A DNA stretch of 48,902 nt from contig VGTG01000021.1 in the NCBI GenBank assembly GCA_016874795.1, positions 1 to 48,902 of the forward strand. Direction: 5' to 3'. The position numbers and the translations under genes are program-made. Source of the DNA: Deltaproteobacteria bacterium (GTDB lineage Bacteria; Desulfobacterota; Binatia; UBA12015). The notes beneath the pieces were generated by a model, which saw only the letters and a list, made by a program, of their open reading frames with translations, was not told the origin of the DNA and searched no databases. This document shows, piece after piece, positions 17,187-26,494 of this stretch; positions within the stretch are counted from its first letter, which is position 1; each line of letters starts with the position of its first letter.

Positions 17187-17364
17187 CCTGCATTTCTCAC
17201 CAGATCACGTCGCGAGGCGGTCGAGAGTGCCGAAGATTCGCGAGCCTCGGACCGGAGGGCGACGCAGGCGTACTTGAACAGTACGTCGAGGAGCCCGGAG
17301 GGAGAAGCTCGCGAAGATTCGGTGCTATCGGCCGCCGCAGTAGGGATCTGGTGAGAAATGCAGG
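17187..17364. mobile_element. 178-bp fold-back element with terminal inverted repeats (complete copy)
   Basis: The ends are exact 20-bp inverted copies: cctgcatttctcaccagatc at 17187-17206 and its complement at 17345-17364. Each end is flanked by CTAG (17183-17186 and 17365-17368), either a 4-bp target duplication or a preferred target. The interior is itself an imperfect palindrome. CCGAAgaTTCGCGAGC at 17230-17245 matches the complement of 17311-17326 with two differences, and the centre is CGTACT-TGAAC-AGTACG (17269-17285). It contains no gene. This is the structure of a MITE-like non-autonomous element. The inverse-oriented copy at 48792-48902 is identical over its 111 visible bases. Confidence 0.85.
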
Positions 17365-18015
17365 CTAGACGAGAAGGGGCGTGGGGAAGGTGCGTTCGAT
17401 TAGATCGCGGTAGTGCGCGAGGTCGATCTTCGGCAGGAAGTAGGGCGAGACGAAGTCCGCGTCGAAGCGCCGGAAGGGCTTCAGGTACTTCTCCGCCCAT
17501 TCGCGCTCCTGCGCGTTCATCAAGCGCTCGACGTCGCTCATCGAGACGTTGTGATAGCGCGCCACCCACGCGACGTGATCGGGTACGTGCCCGCGAAGCC
17601 GCGAGTAGATGAACTCGCCGTGGCCGAACTGGAAGAGCGCGCTGTCGAGGCCCTCGCCTTCCACACCTCGCGAGATCCGTCGCGTGCCGCCGACGACGTG
17701 CTCCGGCGCCTCGCCGGCGGCGAGCAGCACCTTGCCCAGGTCGTGGACGATCGCGAGGACGTGCATGTCCGGATCGGTGACGCCGTTTCGCTCCATCGCC
17801 GCGAGGATCTGCTGCAGGTGGACGAGCTGGCTGCCGCAGAAGAGCCGCCGGTCCGTCGGGTCGATGCACAGCGAGAGCTTCTCGACCATGTCCCACACGC
17901 GGACGCGGCCGTAGACGGCGCTCTCGTAGCGCGCCTTCAGAGCGGAGACGGTCTCCGCGGTCTCGCGATTCCGTGCGGCGATGATCCGCTCCGCGTCGCG
18001 CTCGAACTCGCCCAT
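17365..18015 (-). CDS. Inositol-oxygenase (MIOX)-like diiron HD-domain protein
   Basis: A 216-aa HD-fold protein whose pattern matches myo-inositol oxygenase. All six diiron ligands align with those I recall for animal MIOX: His66 (QLVHLQQIL), His91-Asp92 (IVHDLGKVL, with Lys95), His132 (FQFGHGEFIY), His155 (ARYHNVSMS) and Asp185 (FRRFDADF). The ending KIDLAHYRDLIERTFP resembles the MIOX C-terminus. MIOX oxidises inositol to glucuronate with O2; the substrate here is not proven and could be another polyol or aminocyclitol. A plain HD phosphohydrolase is less likely because of the Asp185 region. The TAG stop is part of the CTAG flanking the fold-back element, so the last residue may have been set by that insertion. 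Confidence 0.72.
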   Translation of the reverse strand: MGEFERDAERIIAARNRETAETVSALKARYESAVYGRVRVWDMVEKLSLCIDPTDRRLFCGSQLVHLQQILAAMERNGVTDPDMHVLAIVHDLGKVLLAAGEAPEHVVGGTRRISRGVEGEGLDSALFQFGHGEFIYSRLRGHVPDHVAWVARYHNVSMSDVERLMNAQEREWAEKYLKPFRRFDADFVSPYFLPKIDLAHYRDLIERTFPTPLLV

Positions 18016-18036
18016 GCCTTCGGGGAGAGAGCGCAG

Positions 18037-18264
18037 TTACGCGAGGATGCCGAGCTTCAGGGCTCGGAGCTGCGTCCGGTAGCGATAGCCGAAAGCGACG
18101 CCGGCCCCGCCGCCCGCGAACGCCGCGAGCGCGCCGAGAAGAACATGCCGGCGGCGGGTCGCTCCGCGGACCGGCGCGTGGAGATCCTTCGGTGCAGCCG
18201 CGTCCGTGGCCGCCGCCGTCTCCGTCGTCTCTTCGCCGTACTCGTCGACGTGCGCCGGTCTCAT
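18037..18264 (-). CDS. Small single-pass membrane protein, unknown
   Basis: A 75-aa protein, not recognised. The ATG at 18264 is preceded by GGGGGAG. It has an acidic N-terminus (DEYGEETTETAA), then a basic patch (GATRRRHVLL) and one hydrophobic segment, LLGALAAFAGGGAGVAFGY (about 43-61), ending in a basic tail (RYRTQLRALKLG). The segment before the helix could also be a twin-arginine-like leader, but the Arg run is RRR with no SRRxFLK. It lies 28 nt after a GT-C gene and 21 nt before the MIOX-like gene, so it is part of that transcript. The frame is open upstream but that is shadow. Confidence 0.6.
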   Translation of the reverse strand: MRPAHVDEYGEETTETAAATDAAAPKDLHAPVRGATRRRHVLLGALAAFAGGGAGVAFGYRYRTQLRALKLGILA

Positions 18265-18292
18265 GGCTCCCCCTCGCCCATCGAATGGCCCC

Positions 18293-19738
18293 TCACCCAT
18301 CCCTACGCGAGCGCGGGCTCGCGTTGAAGGGCCGCGCCTGCGGCGCCCGCTCCCAGCGCCAGACGAGCACGTCGCCGCCGCGGACGGTCCCCGGGAAGCG
18401 TCCGACCGCCTCGAACTCGCGCTCGACGACCTCCTCGATCTCGCTCCGGGCCGATCGGTGCGCGACGGGGAACGTGTGCAGGAGCCAGACGCGATCCGCT
18501 TCGCGACGCGCCTCCTCGACGTCCGCCACGGAGCCGATCGCGCGGCCTTCCAGGCCGTAGTAGTCGAGGAAGACGCGCCGGCTGTTCGTGACGAGCACGA
18601 CGTCGCCGGGTCGGCGCTCGCGTCGCAGCAGGTCGAGAGCCTCGACATAGCGCTGCTTCGGCCCGTACGCGCGCGGCAGCGAGAGAGCGGCGCCGGCGAT
18701 CAGGAGAAGTGCGACGACGACGCCCGCTCCGGTCGCAGAACGACCCGGCCGCAGACGACGCGCAATCCCTTCGCCGAGAGCCGTCGCACCCGCGATCGCG
18801 ACGAGCACCGCGAAGCCGAGCGCGAAGAGGAAGAGCCGCGGCCAGAGGTGATGCCCCGAGAGGACGAGGATGCCGGCGCCGATCGCGAGCGGGTACACGA
18901 GAAGCTCGAGCACGATCCGCTTCCGCCGGACGAGCGAAGCGAGCCCGACGAGCCCGACGACGATCGCGGCGATCGCCTGCAGCCAGCCGCCGAACGAATC
19001 GCGGAGCCGCGGCGCGACCTCGGCGAGCGCCCACGAGGTGCTGTGCCATTCACGGACGACGCCGTCGCGCCCCTCGACTGCGGTCACCGCGAGGAGCTCG
19101 GGCAGGATCGGGAGATAGAGGAGAACGGTGAGCACGGCCGCGACGCCGAACCCGAGAAGCGGTCCCGCGAAGGCGCGCTGCTCCGCGGCGATCACGGCGT
19201 GTCCCGCGAGGACGAACAGCATCGCGAGGTGCGCGTGCACGCCGAGGGCCGCGACGACGCCGTACGCGAGCCAGAGCCCGAGACGCGTACCGCCCTGCGC
19301 CCGCAGCAGGAGCCAGCTCGCGAAGACGGCGAAGAAGAGAAGCGCGGAGTATGCGCGCGCGTCCTGGCTGAACCAGACGTGCAGATCCGAGACGGCGAGG
19401 AACGCCGCGGCAAGGAGCCCCTCGCGCTCCGAGAGAAGATCGCGCCCGAGGAGATAGACGGCGCCGACGCCGAGCACGCCGAAAAGCGCCGCCGGCAGAC
19501 GGAGCGCCGCGGGCCCGTCCCCGAAGACGTCGTACGAGAATCGCGCGAGGAGCGAGTAGAGGACGTGCTGGTTCTGCGAATCGTACATCGTCAGGATCTC
19601 GAGCGGCGTGCCGTTCGAGACGCGGATCGCCGTCAGGATCTCGTCGTACCAGAGCTCGCTTCCGAGATCGTGCAGGCGGAGCGCGGCGGCGAGCGACAGG
19701 ATCGCCGCGAGAAGAAGGAGCTTCCCTCGCGAGTGCAT
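18293..19738 (-). CDS. GT-C glycosyltransferase (GT39-like), multi-pass
   Basis: A 481-aa membrane protein of the GT39/ArnT-like superfamily. After the first helix comes the acidic catalytic motif SELWYDEILTAIRVS (Asp32-Glu33), then QHVLYSLLARFSYDVFGDG, LRLPAALFGVLGVGAVYLLGR and about nine further helices. A soluble C-terminal domain (about 380-481) includes PGDVVLVTNSRRVFLDYYG. It would glycosylate a periplasmic acceptor using a polyprenyl-linked sugar. The start ATG at 19738 is 13 nt after the stop of the SGNH-hydrolase gene, so the two are co-transcribed. A second intact paralogue lies at 11,627 and a broken membrane relative at 20,797. Confidence 0.82.
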   Translation of the reverse strand: MHSRGKLLLLAAILSLAAALRLHDLGSELWYDEILTAIRVSNGTPLEILTMYDSQNQHVLYSLLARFSYDVFGDGPAALRLPAALFGVLGVGAVYLLGRDLLSEREGLLAAAFLAVSDLHVWFSQDARAYSALLFFAVFASWLLLRAQGGTRLGLWLAYGVVAALGVHAHLAMLFVLAGHAVIAAEQRAFAGPLLGFGVAAVLTVLLYLPILPELLAVTAVEGRDGVVREWHSTSWALAEVAPRLRDSFGGWLQAIAAIVVGLVGLASLVRRKRIVLELLVYPLAIGAGILVLSGHHLWPRLFLFALGFAVLVAIAGATALGEGIARRLRPGRSATGAGVVVALLLIAGAALSLPRAYGPKQRYVEALDLLRRERRPGDVVLVTNSRRVFLDYYGLEGRAIGSVADVEEARREADRVWLLHTFPVAHRSARSEIEEVVEREFEAVGRFPGTVRGGDVLVWRWERAPQARPFNASPRSRRDG

Positions 19739-19751
19739 GCGCGACCGCCGA

Positions 19752-20812
19752 TCAGCGAGAGGCTTCGGCGGGAGTCGCCGGGCGCGCGGCTTCGCCTCCC
19801 CGATCGAGCGCGCGGCGGATCTCGGGAATCGCGTTGCGCACGAACACGCGCGACCCCGGCTTCGTCAGGTGACAGATGTCGACGAAATTCCGCCGTCCCG
19901 GCGGGATCCGCTTCTCCTGATCGACGAAGCCCGCCTCCGGATGCGCCGCCGCGAGCCTCCGCACGATGTCGTTGTGCGCTCGAATCCCCGCGACGACGTT
20001 CGCCGGCCGACCCCACGTCTCGACGGGGTAGGAGTAGGTGCCGTCGGTGTAGTCGAGCTTCGCGTCGTCCATCGCCTCTTCCGAGTACCCCGGAGCGAGG
20101 TAGGACGCGAACGTCATCAGCAGCACCGGGTCGCCCCTGCGGTCCGCGATCCGGAGGATGCTCTCGAGGTTCTCCTCGAACGAAGCAGCCGTCCTGACGT
20201 CGGCGCCGTAGTCGAGCCAGCGCGGCTCCGGGCGATGCTCCGGCACGTACGCGTCCGCCCAGACACGTCGCTTCGCCTCGTCGCGAGAGTGGTCAGCGTG
20301 AAGCCGAGGACGGACCAGAGCGCGACGCCGCCCTCCAGGCGATTGACGCGCTCGTACCACGAGTAGTGCGAGTAGTCCTTCCGGAAGAGCCCGGGAGGGA
20401 CGTTGTTCGCGCGAACCTCGTTGATTCCGTGGTAGACGATCACGAGATCGAACCGACGATCCTCGAGGAAGCGATACTTCAGGTAGCTGTCGCGGCTCGA
20501 TTGCGCGGGGACCGCGAGATTGACGATCCGCACCGGCTTCCCGCCGGCTTCGAGCTCGCGGCGGAGGCGCGCCTCGACGTTCCCGAACTCCGGATGAAGA
20601 GCGGAAGCCCCGAGAAGGAGCAGCGTCCGGACCTCCGGATCCGACGTATCTCCGGCCGCGCGCAGCTCGGGATAGAACACCTCGTGCGCGACGCGGGAAG
20701 GAGACGCGAGAAAGCCGGTCCCGTGCGTGACCGTCCAGTAGCCGCGCGCAACCGCCTCCAGGAGGAGGAAGCAGAACGCCAGGTATGCGGCCCACCCTAC
20801 GGCTCGCTCCAC
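19752..20812 (-). pseudogene. SGNH/GDSL-type hydrolase, frameshifted
   Basis: A membrane-anchored SGNH-fold esterase or acyltransferase split over two frames. The first part, from ATG 20812 (MERAVGWAAYLAFCFLLLEAV, one helix), has LLLLGASALHPEFGN (block I) and VIVYHGINEVRANN (block III). It runs out of sense after LGFTLTTLATR at about 20285. The second part resumes one base back with RDEAKRRVWADAY and ends with FVDICHLTKPGSRVF, which holds the Asp...His of block V. Inserting one base near 20283-20290 restores a single protein of about 353 aa with all catalytic blocks. No homopolymer or slippery heptamer is present there. It overlaps the upstream membrane gene by 16 nt. Such hydrolases often edit O-acetyl groups on envelope glycans. 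Confidence 0.75.
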
Positions 20813-22109
20813 TCCGCAACCCTCGAAGCCGCTTCACCGGGAGGCCGAGAGCGGGGCTGCGCCCGCACCTGCCAGACCGCGCGTGGCGCTCCCGGAACCG
20901 GAACGCGCTCGAGTGGGCCGACCTCGCGCGCGAGTCGGCGCAGGTCGCTCGCGGATGGACGCTGGTGGATGAACGCGAGACGCATCTGCTTCCGCGCCGC
21001 GAGCTCGCGCAGTGGCTCGAGCTGGCGAAAGCTCGCGTCGCTGCGCAACGGGTCGAGGTAGACCAGGGTCTCGTTTCGCGGACCGTAGAGCGCGAGCAGA
21101 TAGTACATCCCCCAGTCGAGGACGACGTAGACGTAGTCCGAAGCGAGGCGCTCGTCGTTCAGCTTCCGCAGCACGGCGACCTTGCTCCAGTCGTCGTGCG
21201 ACGCGGGGCGCTGCCGGACGACCTCGACCCACGTCACGAGCTGCGTCGCCGTGAGAGCGAGCACGAGGCCGATCGCGAGCCGCGGGCGGCGCGCGTGGAG
21301 GAAGCAGAGCGCGATCGCGAGCGAGAGCAGGAGGAACGGAAACACGAGCACGAAGTGGTGCCCGTGGCGGCTCTCGCCGAGGCTCGCGATCACGAGCGCC
21401 ATGACGAGGAGCGCCGCGAAGCTGCCGACGAGCGAGGCACGCCGCGAGGCGTGGCGGATCCCGAGCACGATCGTCGCCGCGATCACCGCCCAGGCAGCCA
21501 TCGTCACCGGGTCCGGACCGGCTCGTCCGTCGTACACGCGCTCTCCGAAGAGGCCGAACGAAGCCAGATGGGTGCCGAGCTTCTCCGTGGCCCGTCCGAG
21601 CTGCAAGACGAGGGAAGCATCGCCGGCGAAGGAGACCTCGCGCTCCCAGAGCTCCTCCGCGTAGAGCGCACCGCGACGGTCTCGTCCCGCGAGGAGCACG
21701 CTCGTCGCGAGCACGGCGACGCCCGCGGCGACCGCAAGGGGCACGAGCCTTTCACGGAGGAGCGTCCACGTCGACCGCCTGGAGGTCGCGCGCCCGGCCA
21801 GGAACGCGAAGCCGAGGACGACCATGCTCGGCAGCATCGCGAAGAAGATCAGCTTCTGCTCGATGCCGACGAAGAGCAGAAGCCCGAGCCCGACCGCGCA
21901 AGCGATGCTCCGGTTGCGCGCGAGACACCACGGCAGCAGCTCTCGCGGAAGACGCTCTCGTAGGCGGACGGGAAGGTCAGACAGTGGATCGGATGGTAGT
22001 GCGACATCTCGTCCATGTTCGGAGGGACGAGAAGCGTCATTCCGAACGCGAACGCCGAACACAAGAGAGCCGTCGCCCAGACGACGACCCGCCGGCGAAC
22101 CGGATCCAT
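20797..22109 (-). pseudogene. Polytopic membrane protein (GT-C-like), frameshifted
   Basis: The ATG at 22109 starts MDPVRRRVVVWATALLCSAFAFGM, then PNMDEMSHYHPIHCLTFPSAYE, an acidic first-loop motif like that of GT-C transferases. After about VFRE (near 21945-21955) the sense passes to another frame: LLPWCLARNRSIACAVGLGLLLF, VGIEQKLIFFAMLPSM, several more helices and a soluble end (DYVYVVLDWGMYYLLALYGPRNETLVYLDPL). One missing base at GAGAGCTGCTG would join them. From family expectation the stretch between the first loop and VGIEQK looks short, so an internal deletion may accompany the shift. That last point is inference. It would have been the first gene of the SGNH / GT-C / MIOX transcript. 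Confidence 0.6.
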
Positions 22110-22177
22110 GGCCCGCCGGCTATCACGTTTCGCGGCGGGAGCGCTCCTGCGCCCGCGCCGCTTCCCGGGTCGCCGGG

Positions 22178-22791
22178 TCAGTAGCCGACGAGGCGCTGCA
22201 CCTTGACGCCGGGGATGCCGGCATACTCCTCCGCGTCCGGGAGGTTGTAGCTCGGCGGGTGCTCCCCTCGGACCTCGTCGATCCGAGCCGATGAGGCGAT
22301 GAGCCAGAGGTTGTCCTGGAACGTGTTGGCGGCGGGCGGATGCGGATGGTCCGGCCCGATGGGCGGCTTGTTCGGCTTCGGCGTCAAGATCAGGATGAGC
22401 ACGACCTGCTTCAAACGGGCCACCACGATCTCGAACTTCTCTGCTCCATTGATCCAGTAGGTCGAGATCGGCTTCGGAATGGGCCCGACGTCGGGCTCGT
22501 CCGGATCGACTCGTCGATCGCCTTCATGAAGGCGGCCTTCATGATCTCCGTCTTCGAAGCCGAGCTGGGGAACCACGCACCTCCGGCCGTCCCGAGAAAG
22601 TCGTCATTGACGTGGTGGCGATCGGTGTCCGTCGGCTCGATCGTTCCCATCTGGGTCGCGAGCCCGGCGAGATCGGTCAAGCTCGGGATCAAGTCGCGCA
22701 CTTCACGGCGCGCTTGCTCGTTGAGCCCGTCATAGACCATGTCGGTCTTGCGGAGCATCTGGCCTTTCACGACGACGGTTCTCGGCGGCAT
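22178..22791 (-). pseudogene. Unknown protein, frameshifted
   Basis: Not recognised. From ATG 22791 (GAAGGAG upstream) it reads MPPRTVVVKGQMLRKTDMVY, EVRDLIPSLTDLAGLATQMG, TDTDRHHVNDDFLGTAGGAWFP and MKAAFMKAIDESIR. Sense then moves one base back, near 22500-22510, to DEPDVGPIPKPISTYWING, KFEIVVARLKQVVLILILTPKP and a tail ending GIPGVKVQRLVGY. A one-base insertion at the junction gives about 204 aa. The DNA is visibly less G+C-rich than its neighbours in the second half. It follows the kinase gene by 25 nt on the same strand, so it was probably co-transcribed. A hydrophobic strand of about 14 residues is too short to be a sure membrane helix. Confidence 0.5.
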
Positions 22792-22816
22792 TCGGAATCT
22801 CCTTCTCGGTCTCGGC

Positions 22817-25800
22817 TCAGCAGCCCAACTGGCGCTGAAGCTGTTCCATCTGGTTTCGAACTCCCAACGGACAGAGCGCCCCGACGGACTCCGCGGCGCT
22901 CCTCAGGACCTCACTCGCACGTGCCCGGTCGCCCGAGCGCGCGCGCGACACGAGCATCTGCGCATAGTCGACGTGCGTTCGAGCGAGCTCCGGGCGAGCA
23001 CCCATCAGCTCGGCGAGGCGAATCGCGTCGACGAAGCACGCGTCCGCCTCCTCCCATCTCTCGCGCCTCGCCTCTGCGACACCCAGGACGCGCGGCACGA
23101 AGAACGGTCAGCCCATCGTGAAGAGAACGCCGCGATCGTACGCGTGCGCGAGTGCCTCGCACGTCCCGTCGGCCAGCCGCGCGCCGGTCGCACGCGCGAG
23201 CTCGACGTCGACGCAGAGAGTCCCGAGCTGCGAAAGATCGAGGCTGTCCACCGCAGGTGCCGCGGTCGGCGCGGTCGCTTCGCGCAGCTCCGCGGCACGC
23301 CCCGTGTCGACGAGGATCAGATCGCGGAACGCACGCAAATGCGGCCCGATCGGCGACGGATCGTCGAGGACGAAGCCGGGCTCGAGGAGCTGGTCGATCG
23401 CCTCGTTCGCGCCGCGCTCGTCGTCCCTTGCCGCGCGGCTGGACGCGAGCGTCATCAGGAGCGTCGGACCGCTCCACGCCGAGCGCACGCGCCGCAGCTC
23501 CTGCAGCGCCTCGCTCGCGTACCGCTCGGCGAGAGCGCCGTCACCGCGGAGCACTGCGAGGGAGACGAGCGTCGACAGGTTCCACGACCCTTCGCCGCTG
23601 TGAACGATCGCGTTCAGCTCGCGTGCCTCGAGCGTCAGCCGCTCCGCCTCCGCGAGCTCGCCGAGGAGTTGCAGCACGAGCCCGCAGCGTTGCAGACAGA
23701 GCTCGAGACCGAGCAGGTTCTGCGCGCGCCGCGCGCACTCGGCGCCGGAGCGGTAGCTCTCGAGCGCTTCACGGAGCTGCAGGACCTGCAGGTGAGCGAG
23801 CCCTCTCTGGACGAAGAGAACCGAGCAGAGCCGGTCCGCGCCCTCGCTCTGCGCGAGCCCGATCGCGCGGTCCGCGAGCCGTTCGGCCTCCGTGATCCGG
23901 CGGGCCATCCCGTACGACTCCGCGAGCGTTCCGAGGAGCGTCGCCTCGAGCAGCGCGTCCGTACCGCCGAGGCGCTCGAGCGCGCTCTGCAGAGAGGCGG
24001 TCTCGCCGAGCTGCCCGAAGGAGACCAGCCCGTTCTCGAGCGCGGCGCGCGTGCGGTCGTTCAACGCGAGAGCCAGCCCGCGGTCGTCGCCCGCGCGGCC
24101 GAAGCCCTCGATCGCGCCGTCGAGGTGCTGGAGGCATGGCCCGATGTCGTGGCGATTGAAGTAGGCGAGCCCGGCCTTGTGATGCAGATCGGCGAGATCC
24201 GCTTCGGCGACGTCGGCGCCCTCGCCCGTCGCCCGGATCGCCGCCTCCAGCAGCTCCGAGGCTTCGGCCCAGGCGTATTGCGCGAGCGCCTGCTCCGCCG
24301 CGCGTCTCGCGTAGACGACGACCGTCGCCGGCGGCGCGAGCGGACCTGCGCGCAGCAGATGATGCGCGATCCGCGCCGCGGTCTCCTCAGGCCGTGCGGA
24401 GCGCGCGCGCTCGAGATGATCGGCGGCGCGAAGATGGATGCTCTGCCGGCGCGTGGGGCGTACGTCGTCTTCGACCGCGCGGCGCAGGAGCGGGTGCGCG
24501 AAGCGATACGACTGGCCGAGATCGACGAGAATGCCGACCGAAGCGGCCTCGTCGAGCGCTTCGATGCACTCGTCGATCGACAGCCCCGAGATCGCGCTCA
24601 CCTCCCGCAGTCCGAAACGGATTCCCACGATCGAGGCGGTCGCGAGCGCCTGGCGGCACGAGGAGCCGACGGAGCCGAGCGCGCCGGCGATCGCGGAGGT
24701 GAGCGACGAGGGGATCGCGATGTCCGCCGAAGGCAGCTTGCAGACCGTGTATCCGCCGCGCACCTCGAGCGCGTCCGTTCGCTGCAGATGCTCGGCGACC
24801 TCGCGCACGTAGAGTGGATTTCCGTCGGTGATGACGCACACGCGCTCGACGAGCTGGTTCGAGGGACGCTCCACGCCGAGGCTCGTCAGCACCTGACCGA
24901 CACCCGCCTCGTCGAGGCCGGCCGGACGAAGCATCTTCGTGATCGGCTCCCGCTGGAGGCGCTCGATCGCCCGCCGCACGCGCGCAGTCGCGGTCGGGCG
25001 AACGCTCGTCGCGAGCGTCAAGGCGACGGGTCCCCGGGCCGCGAGCTGGCAGAGCGCGAAGGCGATGTGCTCGAAGAGATCGAGCGAGGCCGCGTCCGCC
25101 CAGTGCAGGTCGTCGATCGTCAGCACGAGCGGGCGTCCGCGAGACCATCTCGTCAGCGCCGCGAAGACGGCGACGAAGAGACGATGCCGATCCCCACCCT
25201 CGACGCGCCCGGAGCCGGCCCGGTCGGAGAGATGGAGGAAGCGGCGCAGCTCCTCCGCGTGGTCGCGGTCCACGTCGGAGAGAAGACCCGCGGCGGGGAG
25301 GATCGCTTCGACGAACGGCCGATAGGGAAGCGGCGCGTCCTCGTAGCCTGCACCCGCGAGCACGAGCGCGCCATCGAGGACAGCGCGCTCGCGGAGCTCG
25401 CGCAGAAGGCGCGTCTTCCCGATGCCGGGGTCGCCTTCGAGCACGAGGAGGGTCGGCTCGCCGCCGCGAGAGCGCGCGATCGCTGCATCGAAGAGTGCGA
25501 TCTCGTCGCCCCGGCAGACGAGCGGCGGCTCTTCCGCGAAACTGGCGAGACCGGCGAGACCGGCGCTCGTCCGAGCCGTCGCGATCGAAGCCAGGCGCGC
25601 GCGGCGGCTCGGAGCGATCTCGAGCAGCGGCGAGGCAAGGAGACCCTCGAGAGAAGCGCGCACGTCCGCGCTCGAAGCCGGACGCGATGCCGGATCCTTC
25701 TGGAGAAACTTGACGACGAGGTCGCTCAGGAGCGCGGGCACCGCGCGGTTCCGCTGCACCGGCGGCACGGGCTCCTTCTCCCCGTGCATGCGCAGGACCT

Positions 25801-26461
25801 CGATCGGCGACTCGTGCGTGAACGGCGGCGCGCCGGTCAGCATCTCGTAGAGAACGCAGCCGAGTGAATAGAGGTCGGCGCTCAGGCCGGAAGTGCCCGT
25901 CGCGATCACCTCCGGCGCCATGTAGTGCGGCGTGCCGGCGACGTCGCAGGCGGAGCCGGCGGAAGCGTCGACGAACGTCGCCAGCCCGAGGTCGGCGAGG
26001 AAGCCGCGCTTCTCGTCGTCGAGCAGCACGTTGGCGGGCTTGACGTCGCGGTGCGCCATCTCGCAGCCGTGCGCGTGCTCGAGGGCCCGACAGACGTCCG
26101 CGGCGATACGGACGGCTTCGGGGAGGGCGAGCGGCTTCGCTTCGCGCGCCCGCATCCATCCCTCGAGGTCGCCGCCCGGGAGGTACTGGCTCACGATGTA
26201 GACCGCCTGCGCGCTCTCGATCACGTCGTAGACCGAGACGACGTGCGCGTGGTCGCCGATCTGCGCCATCGCACGCGCTTCGTGAAGCTGCCCGAGGTCC
26301 GAGTCGAGGCTCTCGAGGCGGATCGCCGCGATCGCGACGAGCCGACGGAGCTTCGTGTCCGTGGCGAGATAGACGGTCTTGTACGCGCCCGTCCCGAGCT
26401 CGCGCAGCGGCCGATAGCGTGGCGGTAGGCCTTCGAGAGTCGGTGGGGCGCGGTCTTCCAT
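22817..26461 (-). pseudogene. Ser/Thr protein kinase - AAA ATPase - TPR regulator with in-frame TGA
   Basis: A large signalling protein. Residues 17-270 are a Hanks-type kinase: GTGAYKTV glycine loop (23-30), HRDVKPANVL (137-146), DLG (157-159) and APE (182-184). Next is a STAND/AAA ATPase with Walker A GDPGIGKT (343-350) and LVLTIDDLHWAD as Walker B, then a long alpha-helical TPR-like region. Translation would stop at the TGA at 23108-23110 (codon 1118), yet the same frame continues for 96 residues (PFFVPRVLGVAEARRERWEEADACFVDAIRLAELMG) in the same helical style, to a TGA at 22817. TGG to TGA is the simplest explanation. The kinase beta-3 Lys seems replaced by Arg48 (AAIRLES). The truncated form may still be active. 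Confidence 0.8.
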
Positions 26462-26494
26462 GGGCGGGCTCGAGCCGGCTTCCGGGCGCCTCGA

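Noticed and set aside
19752-22791. Programmed -1 frameshifting in the three frameshifted genes
   Set aside because: No X XXY YYZ slippery heptamer lies at the junctions, and the families do not use frameshifting.
23108-23110. TGA read as tryptophan (alternative genetic code)
   Set aside because: Many intact genes here end in TGA, including 4-nt start/stop overlaps, so TGA is a normal stop.
22739-25867. Plus-strand open frame of about 1040 codons over the kinase gene
   Set aside because: Arg/Glu-rich shadow of the kinase-ATPase coding strand, typical of high-GC DNA; no motifs.
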